The notes under the pieces are model-generated. The model was not told where the DNA came from and did no database searches. It saw only the letters and a list, made by a program, of their open reading frames with translations. Shown here piece by piece: positions 18,335 through 27,440 of a stretch of DNA of 64,000 nt. Source of the stretch: Pseudomonas sp. GM49. Its GTDB lineage: Bacteria; Pseudomonadota; Gammaproteobacteria; Pseudomonadales; Pseudomonadaceae. Location of the stretch: contig NZ_AKJL01000038.1 in assembly GCF_000282355.1 (NCBI RefSeq), positions 1-64,000 on the forward strand, in the 5' to 3' direction. The first letter of the stretch is position 1; each line of letters starts with the position of its first letter. The position numbers were made by a program, and so were the translations under genes.

Positions 18335-20779
18335 ATGCCCCGTTCGCTAGACTCCCTGATACGCCGCAGTTTGCTGGCGGTCGCCATTGCCCTTTTTACC
18401 CCTTTGGCCAGCAGCCAACTGGTCGCCGCTGAACAGGCGGCCAGCGTCCGCGCCTACAACCTGCCGGCCGCACCTCTGGCCAGCACCCTGAACCAGATTG
18501 CCAGCCAGGCCGGTTTGGCTCTGTCGTTGAATCCATCCCTGGCGGCAGGCAAGACCTCGGCCCCGGTCAAAGGCCAGTTCGACGCGGCCGGCGCCCTGCG
18601 CGAAGCCCTGCGTGGCACCGGCTTGCAACTGGAGCAGAGCAATGCGGGCACCTACAGCCTGGTGGCCGTGCCCGAGGGCGTGATGGACCTGCCGGCAACC
18701 AGCGTGATCGGCGTGGAAGATACTGAAAGTGCCTGGGGCCCGGTACAAGGCTACACGGCCAAGCGCACCGCCGCCGGCACCAAGACCGACACCGCGCTGG
18801 TCGAAGCACCGCGTTCGATTTCGGTCGTCACTCGCGAGCAAATGGACGACCGCAACGTACACACCCTCGATGATGCCGTGCGCTACCTGCCGGGCATCAC
18901 CGCCAGCAGCTTCGGCAGCGACACCCGCACTGACTGGTTGCGCGTGCGGGGTTTCGAACCGACTCAATTCCTCGACGGCCTGCCACTACCAAAAGGTGTG
19001 TACGCCAACCCGAAACAGGAAACCTGGAACCTCGACCGCCTGGCGCTGTTGCGCGGCCCGGCCTCATCCGTGTATGGCCAGACCCCGCCCGGCGGCCTGC
19101 TGGACATGGTCAGCCGTCGCCCAAGCGCCGAAGCCAGCAGCGAGATCCAGTTGCAATACGGCAGCGACAATCATCGCCAGATCAACTTCGCCAGCACCGG
19201 CAAGATCGACGACGAAGGCCAGTTCCTCTACAGCCTCAGCGGCGTCCTGCGCGACGGCGGCACGCCGATCGACCACATCGATGACAAGCGCTACAACATT
19301 GCGCCGAGCCTGACCTGGAACATCGACGAAGACACCAGGTTCACCCTGCTCACGCAGTTCACCCGTGACGATACCGGTATCACCAGTCAGTTCTATCCGA
19401 TCCAGGGCACCAAGATCGACATGCCGTTCGGCGAAATCTCCCACCACAAGAACCTGGGTGATCCGAACTACGACTTCTACGACCGTACCTACTACGCGCT
19501 GGGTTATACCTTCGAACATCGCCTGAACGATGTCTGGCAGTTCCGGCAGAACCTGCGCTACACCAAGTCGGAGCTGTCGTTCCAGGCCGTGACCGTCAAC
19601 AGCTACGACCCTGACTTTGCCGACCTCGGGTTTGTCGTCGACGATCAAGGCAACACCGGCCGTGGCACCACCAATGTCGACGAAGACATCGCCCAATTCG
19701 CCGTGGACAACAACTTCCAGGGCGACTTCGTCACCGGCGACGTCACTCACACCTTGCTGATCGGCCTGGACCACCAACGCAACACCACCAACTTCCTGTC
19801 GATCTTCGGTACCGCGCCGGGCATCAACGTCAACAACCCGATCTATGGTTTGCCGATCGAGCGTCCGGCACGCTCCACGGCCTTCTACGACTACGAACAG
19901 AAGACCCAGCAGACCGGCCTGTACATCCAGGACCAGATGGCCTTCGACCAATGGCGCCTGACCCTGGGTGGTCGTGAAGACTGGGTCCACACTGGAACCA
20001 CGTTCTTCAACAAGGGCGATGCCACCAACACCGAACGCGACAAGAACTTCAGCGGCAATGCGGCGATCAGCTACGTGTTCGACTCGGGCTTCGTGCCTTA
20101 CCTGTCCTACGCCGAATCGTTCCAGCCGACCAGCAATGCCGTCGCCTCGCCGACCGAGTCGTTCAAGCCGACCGAAGGCAAGCAATGGGAACTGGGTATC
20201 AAGTACCAGCCACCGGGCAGCAACACGCTGCTGACGGCGGCCGTGTATGACCTGACCCAGAAAAACGTTTCCGTCACCAACAACGTGGGCAACGTGACAG
20301 TCACCAGCCAGACCGGCGAAGTGAAAGTCAAAGGCCTGGAGCTGGAAGCCGTTTCCGACGTGACCGAAAACCTCAAGGTCACCGCCGCGTACACCCTGGC
20401 CAAATCCGAAGTGCAAGATGGCATTTACAAGGGCAATCGCCTGCAGCTGATGCCTAACCAGCAAGCGTCGGTGTGGGGCGACTACACCTGGCACAACGGC
20501 GTGCTGGACGGCTTCGGCATCGGCGCCGGCGCGCGCTACACCGGCAACACCTACGGCGACCAGGCCAACACCTGGCTGGGCAAGGCCGGCGCCTACACAG
20601 TGTTCGACGCGGTGGTTCACTACGACCTCGGTCGCCTGGACAGCAGCCTCAAAGGCGCTTCGCTGGCCGTTAACGCGACCAACCTGTTCGACAAGGACTA
20701 CATCTCGACTTGCGACAGCTTCTACTGCTACTACGGCGACCAGCGCAGTGTCGTCGCAAGTGCAACCTACAAGTGGTAA
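18335..20779 (+). CDS. foxA: TonB-dependent siderophore receptor with STN signalling domain (FoxA/FiuA-like)
   Basis: 814 residues. Signal peptide about 1-32; STN domain about 45-110 (NLPAAPLASTLNQIASQAGL) that would contact the FecR-like protein; plug (EAPRSISVVTREQMDDRNVH, RYLPGI); then a 22-strand barrel ending in aromatic W (VVASATYKW). The CDSFYCYYGDQRSV segment near the C-terminus resembles ferrioxamine/ferrichrome receptors. The preceding sigma/FecR pair and following PepSY gene reproduce the P. aeruginosa foxI-foxR-foxA-foxB order, favouring a ferrioxamine-type hydroxamate siderophore. A FiuA- or other FhuA-type role cannot be excluded. Confidence 0.85.
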   Translation: MPRSLDSLIRRSLLAVAIALFTPLASSQLVAAEQAASVRAYNLPAAPLASTLNQIASQAGLALSLNPSLAAGKTSAPVKGQFDAAGALREALRGTGLQLEQSNAGTYSLVAVPEGVMDLPATSVIGVEDTESAWGPVQGYTAKRTAAGTKTDTALVEAPRSISVVTREQMDDRNVHTLDDAVRYLPGITASSFGSDTRTDWLRVRGFEPTQFLDGLPLPKGVYANPKQETWNLDRLALLRGPASSVYGQTPPGGLLDMVSRRPSAEASSEIQLQYGSDNHRQINFASTGKIDDEGQFLYSLSGVLRDGGTPIDHIDDKRYNIAPSLTWNIDEDTRFTLLTQFTRDDTGITSQFYPIQGTKIDMPFGEISHHKNLGDPNYDFYDRTYYALGYTFEHRLNDVWQFRQNLRYTKSELSFQAVTVNSYDPDFADLGFVVDDQGNTGRGTTNVDEDIAQFAVDNNFQGDFVTGDVTHTLLIGLDHQRNTTNFLSIFGTAPGINVNNPIYGLPIERPARSTAFYDYEQKTQQTGLYIQDQMAFDQWRLTLGGREDWVHTGTTFFNKGDATNTERDKNFSGNAAISYVFDSGFVPYLSYAESFQPTSNAVASPTESFKPTEGKQWELGIKYQPPGSNTLLTAAVYDLTQKNVSVTNNVGNVTVTSQTGEVKVKGLELEAVSDVTENLKVTAAYTLAKSEVQDGIYKGNRLQLMPNQQASVWGDYTWHNGVLDGFGIGAGARYTGNTYGDQANTWLGKAGAYTVFDAVVHYDLGRLDSSLKGASLAVNATNLFDKDYISTCDSFYCYYGDQRSVVASATYKW

Positions 20780-20808
20780 CGCTCTGAGCTGACACGCCCA
20801 ATGACCAG

Positions 20809-20838
20809 GCCGCCCTTTGTGGACGGCTTTGGTTTTTC
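20809..20838 (+). terminator. Possible attenuating stem-loop between receptor and PepSY genes
   Basis: Imperfect stem (gccgccc / ggacggc) followed by tttggttttt, in the 72-bp gap. It may reduce read-through into the downstream inner-membrane gene. Confidence 0.35.
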
Positions 20839-20851
20839 TGAAGGCTATGAA

Positions 20852-21982
20852 ATGAAAAGTAAAACAATTCGCCGCTGGTCCGCAGTTCATACCTGGACCA
20901 GCCTGATTTGCACGGTGTTCCTGTTGCTGCTGGCACTGACCGGCCTGCCGTTGATCTTTCACCACGAGATCGACCATTTGCTGGGCGATGCACCTGATGT
21001 GAAGGAAATGCCGGCGGACACTCCGCACCTGAATTTGCAGCAGTTGGTAGAAGCGGCCGGGAAATACCGTCCCGGTGAAGTCATGCAGTATTTCGGCTTC
21101 GAGGACGATGAGCCCAACGCCGTGCTGACCATCATGGCCGCGACCGCAGGCACCGAGCCGAACTCGTCCCACACCTTCATGCTCGATGCCCGTACCGGCG
21201 AAGCGCTGGAAACGCCATCGGCCAACGGCGGCTTCATGATGACCATGCTACGCCTGCACGTGGACATGTTCGCCGGCTTGCCGGGCAAATTGCTGCTGGC
21301 GTTCATGGGAATTCTGTTCGTGGTGGCGATCGTTTCCGGCGCGGTGCTGTACCTGCCGTTCATGCGCCGCTTGAAGTTCGCCACCGTGCGCCAGGACAAA
21401 TCCACGCGCCTGCGCTGGCTCGATCTGCATAACCTGATCGGTGTGGTGACGTTGACCTGGGCCCTGGTGGTCGGCGTGACTGGCGTGATCAGTGCCTGCG
21501 CCGACCTGATCATTGCCGCCTGGCGCAACGACAGCCTGAGCGCCATGGTCGCGCCGTACCGCGATGCGCCGCCGCTGACGCAACTGGCGCCGGCCACTCG
21601 GTTGCTCGACATTGCCAAGGATGTCGCGCCGGGCATGCAGCCAGACTTCATCGCCTTCCCCGGCACGCGGTTTTCCAGTGAGCACCATTATGCGGTGTTC
21701 ATGAAAGGCAGCACGCACCTGACCTCGCACCTGCTGACGCCGGTACTGATCGACGCCAGCACCCTGCAAGTCACTGCCGTAGCCGAACGACCGTGGTACA
21801 TGGACGCCATGGGCATGTCGCAGCCGCTGCACTTCGGTGACTACGGCGGCATGCCGATGAAGATCCTCTGGGCGACCCTGGATGTGCTGACCATCATTGT
21901 GCTCGGCAGCGGTGTCTATTTGTGGGTGGTGCGGCGCAAGGCCGCCAGGCCTGTGCTGGAAAAAGTGGAGAGCGTGGCATGA
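20852..21982 (+). CDS. foxB: PepSY-associated membrane protein (FoxB-like)
   Basis: 376 residues from MKSKTIRRWSAVHTW, chosen because GAAGG lies seven bases upstream. Hydrophobic segments near the N-terminus (TVFLLLLALTGLPLIF), at about 150-175, 195-225 and near the C-terminus suit the four-helix PepSY_TM architecture. His residues occur in the helices (HTWTSL, DLHNLIG). In P. aeruginosa FoxB is an inner-membrane protein next to foxA, implicated in using hydroxamate siderophores, possibly as a reductase. The homology call rests on context plus fold. Confidence 0.82.
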   Translation: MKSKTIRRWSAVHTWTSLICTVFLLLLALTGLPLIFHHEIDHLLGDAPDVKEMPADTPHLNLQQLVEAAGKYRPGEVMQYFGFEDDEPNAVLTIMAATAGTEPNSSHTFMLDARTGEALETPSANGGFMMTMLRLHVDMFAGLPGKLLLAFMGILFVVAIVSGAVLYLPFMRRLKFATVRQDKSTRLRWLDLHNLIGVVTLTWALVVGVTGVISACADLIIAAWRNDSLSAMVAPYRDAPPLTQLAPATRLLDIAKDVAPGMQPDFIAFPGTRFSSEHHYAVFMKGSTHLTSHLLTPVLIDASTLQVTAVAERPWYMDAMGMSQPLHFGDYGGMPMKILWATLDVLTIIVLGSGVYLWVVRRKAARPVLEKVESVA

Positions 21983-22158
21983 AACCCCGGCAGTCGAACT
22001 TCTGGAGGGTCTTCTCGACGCCCACGGTAATCGCTCTGTTCAGCGCAGCCGGGCTGTTTTCCGCGCTGCTGGGGGATGGCGTTTGGGACGCCCTGAGCTG
22101 GGTTGGCCTGGGCATCCCGGCTGTCCTTGCCTTGCGCGGTCTGCTGCAACGCCGCTAA
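21979..22158 (+). CDS. Small membrane protein, last gene of fox-like locus
   Basis: 59 residues (MKPRQSNFWRVFSTPTVIAL...). The start overlaps the preceding stop (ATGA). Two hydrophobic stretches (about 15-32 and 36-53) and a basic C-terminus suggest a two-helix inner-membrane protein. The translational coupling to the PepSY gene is the main evidence. A small accessory role in siderophore handling is inference only. Confidence 0.7.
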   Translation: MKPRQSNFWRVFSTPTVIALFSAAGLFSALLGDGVWDALSWVGLGIPAVLALRGLLQRR

Positions 22159-22160
22159 AC

Positions 22161-22262
22161 CCTGTGGGAGCGAGCTTGCTCGCGATGGTCGTCAACGATG
22201 ATGTTGGAAGACTGACACCCCGAGGTGTTCTCGGGTGCATCGCGAGCAAGCTCGCTCCTGCA
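22161..22262. repeat. REP inverted pair, mosaic ends
   Basis: The left half is of TGGGAGC type (cctgtgggagcgagcttgct). The right half ends ctcgctcctgcatgagg. The spacer has gtcaacgatgatgttgg, so it looks mosaic between the two main subfamilies. Confidence 0.85.
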
Positions 22263-22344
22263 TGAGGTCTGCGTTTTTTGGGATATTGAGCTCCCGCTAC
22301 AACACGCTATGCTGCCCGACACTGCCACTGACCGAGACGTTGCC

Positions 22345-22974
22345 ATGTCCGCCCCGAGCATGACCCTGTACCACAACCCGCTTTCCCCATTCGTTCGCAA
22401 AGTCATGGTGCTGTTGCACGAAACCGGTCAGCAGAACCGCGTGGCGTTGCAAACCAGCGTACTCACCCCGGTCAACCCGGACCTGACCCTGATCGACGAC
22501 AACCCCCTGAGCAAAATCCCGGCCCTGCGCCTGGCCGACGGCAACATCATCCACGACAGCCGGGTGATCCTCGACTACCTCGATCACCAGCACGTCGGCA
22601 ACCCGCTGATCCCCCGCGAAGGCTCGGCGCGCTGGCGGCGCCTGACCCTCGCTTCGCTGGCCGACGGGATCATGGACGCGGCCGTGTTGGTGCGCTACGA
22701 AGTCGCCCTGCGCGCCCCGGAGAAACACTGGGACGAATGGCTCGACGGCCAGCGCGACAAAATTCGCCGCAGCTTGGCGCTGCTGGAGAAAGACGCCATT
22801 GCCGAGCTGACCTGCCACTTCGACATCGCTGCGATCAGCGTGGCCTGTGCACTGGGTTACCTGGACCTGCGCCATCCGGATCTGGATTGGCGCGAAGCCA
22901 ATCCACAACTCGCGGCGTGGTATTTCGAGGTGAGTCAGCGGCCTTCGATGATTGCGACGATGCCCAAGCTCTAG
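22345..22974 (+). CDS. Glutathione S-transferase family protein
   Basis: 209 residues from MSAPSMTLYHNPLSPFV. N-terminal thioredoxin-like domain with the S-P-F-V-R-K segment (LSPFVRKVMVLLHE) and the cis-Pro/glutathione-binding part NPLSKIPALRLADGNIIHDS, then an all-helical C-terminal domain. Substrate unknown. Upstream in-frame starts exist (22309); this one is chosen on the family N-terminus. A start at MTLYHNPLS (22360) is also possible. Confidence 0.88.
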   Translation: MSAPSMTLYHNPLSPFVRKVMVLLHETGQQNRVALQTSVLTPVNPDLTLIDDNPLSKIPALRLADGNIIHDSRVILDYLDHQHVGNPLIPREGSARWRRLTLASLADGIMDAAVLVRYEVALRAPEKHWDEWLDGQRDKIRRSLALLEKDAIAELTCHFDIAAISVACALGYLDLRHPDLDWREANPQLAAWYFEVSQRPSMIATMPKL

Positions 22975-23022
22975 GCACTCACACACTGAGATCGCCGCGC
23001 AAAGCTGTTTGCGTTTAAAAAA

Positions 23023-23529
23023 TCAGCAATCCGGCTTGGCCGCCGTAAAGCGTCGGGCCGGGTTCACCGCCGCCCCGAACTCGCGCAACGCCTTGGCGCC
23101 GATCAGCAGCGGGTAGTTGAAGCTGCTGCGGTCGGTGAGGTTGACCTCCACGGTGCGCTTGACGCTGCCCAGGCACAGCTCCAGATCGACCACTGGACGC
23201 TTCGTCGGCGCGACGACTTCGCTGTCATCTTCCTCCTCTTCGGAGCGAGTCTTGATCTTGCTAATCCGCGCAACTTTGTGTTCGTAGACTTTGTTGCTCG
23301 CATCCTTGGTGCCGAGGCGGAAACGCACCCAGTCTTCGCCGTCACGCTTGAAGGTTTCGATGTCCTTGGCCGACAGCGACGCGGTCAGTGCACCGGTGTC
23401 CATTTTCGCCTTGAGGACCTGCCCGCCGATTTCCGGCAGGGCGATGTATTCGTAACGCCCATAGAGGGTCGGCTCGGCGGCCATGACCGGCAGGGCGATG
23501 AGGGAGAGCGCTGCAAGTAGGGATTTCAC
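23023..23529 (-). CDS. Exported retropepsin-like protein (putative ATP-dependent zinc protease family)
   Basis: About 168 residues from a GTG giving MKSLLAALSLIALPVMA, a clean signal peptide. The GTG is chosen because GGAAG lies eight bases upstream; an ATG 15 bases earlier is in frame. The mature part has the aspartyl motif KMDTGALTASLSA and the second signature YPLLIGAKALREFG of the family related to RimB. An acidic run (SEEEEDDSE) interrupts the middle. The cytosolic RimB acts with RimK, but this exported paralogue has no known partner here. Confidence 0.8.
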   Translation of the reverse strand: MKSLLAALSLIALPVMAAEPTLYGRYEYIALPEIGGQVLKAKMDTGALTASLSAKDIETFKRDGEDWVRFRLGTKDASNKVYEHKVARISKIKTRSEEEEDDSEVVAPTKRPVVDLELCLGSVKRTVEVNLTDRSSFNYPLLIGAKALREFGAAVNPARRFTAAKPDC

Positions 23530-23693
23530 GTAATGGGCTTCCATGAGAGTGAACAGCGGGATTTTAGACCGTCGTTCGCTTGATCGTTCCCACAAGGTTA
23601 CCGGCCCAGAGGTGAAACATTCGTCACCCCCGATTTGGCCTGTCGCCCCAAGCTGCTTATCATGGCGCGCCCAACCGCTTCCACGAGTAACTT

Positions 23694-24581
23694 ATGCGCC
23701 GTCTGCTCACCGGCTGTTTCGTGACCCTGCTGCTTCTGCTCAACACCCTGGTCCTGATCGGGCCGTTGATGGTGTTTGCCCTGCTCAAACTGGTCCTGCC
23801 AGGCCGTTTTCGCGATTACGCCTCATGGTCTGTGATGTGGATTGCCGAGACCTGGTCCGAGATCGACAAGCTGATCTTCCGCCTGTGCATCCCCACCCAA
23901 TGGGACATTCGTGGCGGTGACGATCTGCGCCGTGACACCTCGTATCTGGTGATCAGCAACCATCAATCCTGGGTCGACATCCCGGCGCTGATTCAGACAC
24001 TGAACCGACGGACGCCATTCTTCAAATTCTTCCTCAAGAAAGAGCTGATCTGGGTGCCCTTCCTGGGCCTGGCGTGGTGGGCGCTGGATTACCCGTTCAT
24101 GAAGCGCTACAGCAAGGCATTCCTGGCCAGGCACCCGGAACTCGCGGGCAAGGATCTTGAAATCACCAGACAAGCCTGCGAACTGTTCAAGCGCCAGCCG
24201 GTGACGGTGGTCAATTACCTCGAAGGCACCCGATTTACGGCGGCTAAACGTGCCCAGCAGCAGTCACCGTTCAATCACCTGCTCAAGCCCAAGGCCGGCG
24301 GAGTGGCGTTTGTGCTGGCGGCAATGGGTGAACAGCTGGACGCGATTCTCGATGTGACGGTGGTTTATCCGCAACAGAAGATTCCGGGGTTCTGGGACTT
24401 GATCAGCGGCAATGTGCCAAGCGTCATCATCGATATCCGGACCCGCGAACTCGACCCGGAGCTGTGGCAGGGCGATTACGAAAACGATCCGCTGTTTCGC
24501 GAGAAGGTCCAGAACTGGGTCAACCAGCTCTGGATCGAGAAGGATCAGCGCATCGCTGAACTGAAAAGCGAGCGCCGCTGA
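23694..24581 (+). CDS. Lysophospholipid acyltransferase family protein (YihG-like)
   Basis: 295 residues. Two hydrophobic segments at the N-terminus, then the acyltransferase motif I SNHQSWVDIPAL (NHxxxxD), motif III VVNYLEGTRFT (EGT) and a downstream PKAGGVAF segment. Known YihG/PlsC-type enzymes acylate lysophosphatidic acid at the inner membrane. Isolated gene; convergent with the DUF2780 gene. Confidence 0.9.
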   Translation: MRRLLTGCFVTLLLLLNTLVLIGPLMVFALLKLVLPGRFRDYASWSVMWIAETWSEIDKLIFRLCIPTQWDIRGGDDLRRDTSYLVISNHQSWVDIPALIQTLNRRTPFFKFFLKKELIWVPFLGLAWWALDYPFMKRYSKAFLARHPELAGKDLEITRQACELFKRQPVTVVNYLEGTRFTAAKRAQQQSPFNHLLKPKAGGVAFVLAAMGEQLDAILDVTVVYPQQKIPGFWDLISGNVPSVIIDIRTRELDPELWQGDYENDPLFREKVQNWVNQLWIEKDQRIAELKSERR

Positions 24582-24582
24582 A

Positions 24583-25149
24583 TCAGCTACCGGTGCCGGT
24601 GCCGGTGCCGGTGCCCCAGATGCTGCCCAGGCTGCTCAGCAGCGTACCGCCGACACCCTGCTGACCGAGGTATTGCAGGAGCACCGGGGTAAACAGGCCG
24701 ATCATGCCGCTGTCCATGCCCAGGGCGCTGAAGGCGTTGTTCAGGTCGTTGGTGTTCTTGACGTTGCCCAGGGCATTATCCAGCCCTGCAGCTTTGCCGC
24801 TGGAGCCGAGCAGACCGGCCAGTGCACCCAACTCACCGCCGCCCGAGAGCATGTCGATGCCCGGCACGCTTTTGGCCAGTTCCGAATAGTCGGTCGAACT
24901 CAACTGGTTCTTCGCCAGACCCAGCATCGCCCCCGCACCACCGAGGGCTTGCTGTGGGGTGATGTTCAATTGACTGAGGGTGCTCAGCAGGTCGGCTGTC
25001 TCCGAGGTCGGCGCGGCATCGGTCGCCGCATTGCCGCCCTTCATGCCGGAAATGGCATTGGCCGCATCGCTCAGGTTGAACTGTGCAAAGGCCGGGCTGA
25101 CCGCCAGGGTCAAGAGCGATGCCAGGGCGAAACCGCGTGAAATCTTCAT
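24583..25149 (-). CDS. DUF2780 family exported protein
   Basis: 188 residues. Signal peptide MKISRGFALASLLTLAVSPAFA, then a Gly/Leu/Ala-rich DUF2780 body (LNITPQQALGGAGAMLG; SVPGIDMLSGGG; NAFSALGMDSGMIGLFTPV). Function unknown in the family. The C-terminus GTGTGTGTGS is encoded by four copies of a hexamer (ccggtg on the plus strand), which could expand or contract by whole codon pairs. Confidence 0.85.
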   Translation of the reverse strand: MKISRGFALASLLTLAVSPAFAQFNLSDAANAISGMKGGNAATDAAPTSETADLLSTLSQLNITPQQALGGAGAMLGLAKNQLSSTDYSELAKSVPGIDMLSGGGELGALAGLLGSSGKAAGLDNALGNVKNTNDLNNAFSALGMDSGMIGLFTPVLLQYLGQQGVGGTLLSSLGSIWGTGTGTGTGS

Positions 25150-25235
25150 TCAGACATCCTCTATGAACACCGCCCGGCAATGGGCGGCGAAAAACTGTGC
25201 ATTGGACTGATATCCCCGAGGATTGTTCCCAGCCC

Positions 25236-25338
25236 CCTGTAGGAGCGAGCTCGCTCGCGATGAACGTTAACGATAACGCGTACTTCCTGGGTCAACGCGT
25301 TGGCCTGGAGTCCTTCGCGAGCGAGCTCGCTCCTACAT
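25236..25338. repeat. REP inverted pair, TAGGAGC type
   Basis: ctgtaggagcgagctcgctc and its inverse. The spacer contains gttaacgataacgcgt. Confidence 0.9.
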
Positions 25339-25436
25339 GAAAAAATTTCCCGACGCTGCATCCAGTCGAGTCCTGGCCACGTATATCAAGCACGGACAGA
25401 CACTCCTGGCCGATTCTCATCACAAGGATCATCACC

Positions 25437-26030
25437 ATGAAACGCACTTCGATCAAAACGCCATTGATTGCCAGCCTGCTGACCCTGGCCCTTGGTGGCG
25501 GACTCGCCTTGAACACCGTGCAAGCGGCGGACATGGGCCACGACACCGTCACGGTCGGCGGTCAGACCATGCTGCCGAGCAAGGACATCATCGATAACGC
25601 AGTGAACTCCGCCGATCACACCACCCTGGTCGCCGCGGTAAAAGCCGCCGGCCTGGTCGACACCCTCAAGGGCAAAGGTCCGTTCACCGTGTTCGCCCCG
25701 GTCAATTCGGCCTTCACCGCGCTGCCCGCGGGCACCGTCGACACCCTGCTCAAACCGGCCAACAAAGCCACGCTGACCCACATCCTCACCTACCACGTGG
25801 TCGCCGGGAAACTCGACATGATGACCCTGGCCGAGAAGATCAGGGCCGGTGGCGGCAAGGCCGAACTGACCACGGTTGCCGGCGGCAAACTGTGGGCAAT
25901 GATGAACGGCCCGCACAACATCACCATCAAGGATGAAAAGGGCGACGTCGCTGACATCACCACCTACGACGTGTACCAGTCCAATGGGGTGATTCAGGTC
26001 ATCGACAAGGTGTTGATGCCGAAAAGCTGA
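25437..26030 (+). CDS. Exported fasciclin-domain protein
   Basis: 197 residues. Signal peptide to about residue 31 (ALNTVQAA), then one FAS1 domain: H1 motif GPFTVFAPVNSAFTALPAGT, the YH pair in THILTYHVVAGK, and H2-like NGVIQVIDKVLMP at the end. FAS1 domains mediate adhesion. The ECF sigma factor gene starts four bases after the stop codon, so they form one operon with the anti-sigma gene. This pairing recalls mycobacterial SigK/RskA and its FAS1 targets MPT70/MPT83. Confidence 0.92.
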   Translation: MKRTSIKTPLIASLLTLALGGGLALNTVQAADMGHDTVTVGGQTMLPSKDIIDNAVNSADHTTLVAAVKAAGLVDTLKGKGPFTVFAPVNSAFTALPAGTVDTLLKPANKATLTHILTYHVVAGKLDMMTLAEKIRAGGGKAELTTVAGGKLWAMMNGPHNITIKDEKGDVADITTYDVYQSNGVIQVIDKVLMPKS

Positions 26031-26033
26031 GCC

Positions 26034-26711
26034 ATGCCGCCGTCCCCGCGCATCGGGGGCGGCGGTCCGCCCGAGGTGTTCGCCGTGAATGGAACAACTG
26101 CGCGCCGTGAACTAACCTCTGCCTGCAACCGGCCCCCTGCTCCGCTTTCCGGGAGAACCGCCATTCCCATCGCCGACGCCGATCAGCTCAGGCAACTGCT
26201 GGCCCAGTGTTCACTGGGCGACCGCCGCGCCTTCGAGACGCTGTACCGCAGTGTCGGCCCGCGCCTGCACGGGGTAGCGTTGCGCTTCATGGGCCGGCCG
26301 GACCTGGCCGAAGAGGTACTGCAAGAGAGTTTCGTGCGCATCTGGAACAATGCATCGCGCTACGAAGCGCATTTGTCGGCGCCTTTGACCTGGATGATCA
26401 ACATCACCCGTCATCAGGCCATCGACCAGTTGCGCAAACACCGCGATCGGCCATTGAGCGATCTCGAAGAACAGATGCTCGTGGATGAAAGCCCATCGGT
26501 CCACGAGCAACTGGCCAGCGCCCGCGAGGCCAACGCCCTGAACCGGTGCCTGGACAGCCTCGAAGGCATGCAGCGCCAGTCGATCACCGTCGCCTATTTC
26601 CAGGGACTGTCGTGCTCCGAACTGGCCGAACACCTGGCCGCGCCGCTGGGCTCGGTGAAGTCCTGGATCCGCCGCGGCATGGAGCGTCTGCGCAGGTGCC
26701 TTGAATCATGA
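26034..26711 (+). CDS. ECF sigma factor, SigK-like
   Basis: Up to 225 residues. Conserved sequence begins around residue 48 (DADQLRQLLAQCSLGDRRAF); the first 45 residues are low-complexity, so a later start (for example GTG at 26085) is likely. Region 2 includes LAEEVLQESFVRIWNNA and region 4 includes GLSCSELAEHLAAPLGSVKS. The anti-sigma gene overlaps by four bases. It probably controls the fasciclin gene and itself, by analogy with known SigK loci; no promoter was proven here. Confidence 0.88.
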   Translation: MPPSPRIGGGGPPEVFAVNGTTARRELTSACNRPPAPLSGRTAIPIADADQLRQLLAQCSLGDRRAFETLYRSVGPRLHGVALRFMGRPDLAEEVLQESFVRIWNNASRYEAHLSAPLTWMINITRHQAIDQLRKHRDRPLSDLEEQMLVDESPSVHEQLASAREANALNRCLDSLEGMQRQSITVAYFQGLSCSELAEHLAAPLGSVKSWIRRGMERLRRCLES

Positions 26712-27382
26712 ACTATCGAACCCCGACCCTGCGCCGCGCCCTCGCCGCCGACTATGCCATTGGCCTGATGCCCGCCACCGCGCGCCGACGTTTCGAACAG
26801 CTATTGCTGGAAGACGCGGCCTTGCGCGCGGAACTGGCACAGTGGCAGGAAAGCCTGCTCAGCCTGACCGAAGCCCTGCCGGAGCAGCCGGTGCCGGATC
26901 GCGTCTGGCAAGGCATTACCGCGCGGATCGAACCGCAAGTGCTGCACGTGCCAGAGAAGCGTCCGTTCTGGAATTGGCTGCGAGTGACGGCGGCGGTTTT
27001 CTCGCTGCTGGTCGCAGTGACTCTCGGTGTGCTCTACCTCCCCGACGACGCCCGCTACAGCGCCACGTTGGTCAACGCCGATGCGCAACCCGCGATGCGC
27101 GTACAGGCCCACGAGAATTACCTGCAAGTCGAGCCGCTGACGCTCGCGGCTGTCGAACCCGGGCAAAGTCTGGAGTTGTGGGCGATTCCGGCGGACGGCA
27201 AGCCGATCTCCCTCGGCGTGATTCCGGCTGGAGGCAAAGGCAAGGTCGAATTGAGCGAGACGCAGAAAGCGCTGATCGGCAAGCCGATTGCGCTGGCGGT
27301 CAGTCTTGAACCGAAGGGCGGCTCGCCGACCGGGCAGCCGACGGGGCCGGTGCTGTACCAAGGGGCATTGGCGGCGTTGTGA
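26708..27382 (+). CDS. Anti-sigma factor (RskA-like)
   Basis: 224 residues. N-terminal anti-sigma segment (ALAADYAIGLMPATARRRFE), one membrane helix around 94-114 (VTAAVFSLLVAVTLGVLYLP) and a periplasmic anti-sigma-K domain (LELWAIPADGKPISLGVIPA; IALAVSLEPKGGSPTGQPTG). It is translationally coupled to the sigma gene. In known systems RskA holds SigK at the membrane until a signal causes its cleavage; the signal here is unknown. Confidence 0.9.
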   Translation: MNYRTPTLRRALAADYAIGLMPATARRRFEQLLLEDAALRAELAQWQESLLSLTEALPEQPVPDRVWQGITARIEPQVLHVPEKRPFWNWLRVTAAVFSLLVAVTLGVLYLPDDARYSATLVNADAQPAMRVQAHENYLQVEPLTLAAVEPGQSLELWAIPADGKPISLGVIPAGGKGKVELSETQKALIGKPIALAVSLEPKGGSPTGQPTGPVLYQGALAAL

Positions 27383-27440
27383 TTCCTTTGTGGCGATCCG
27401 ACAAGCCCCCTCGCCACAAGGTATGGTTTACGCCCAAAAC

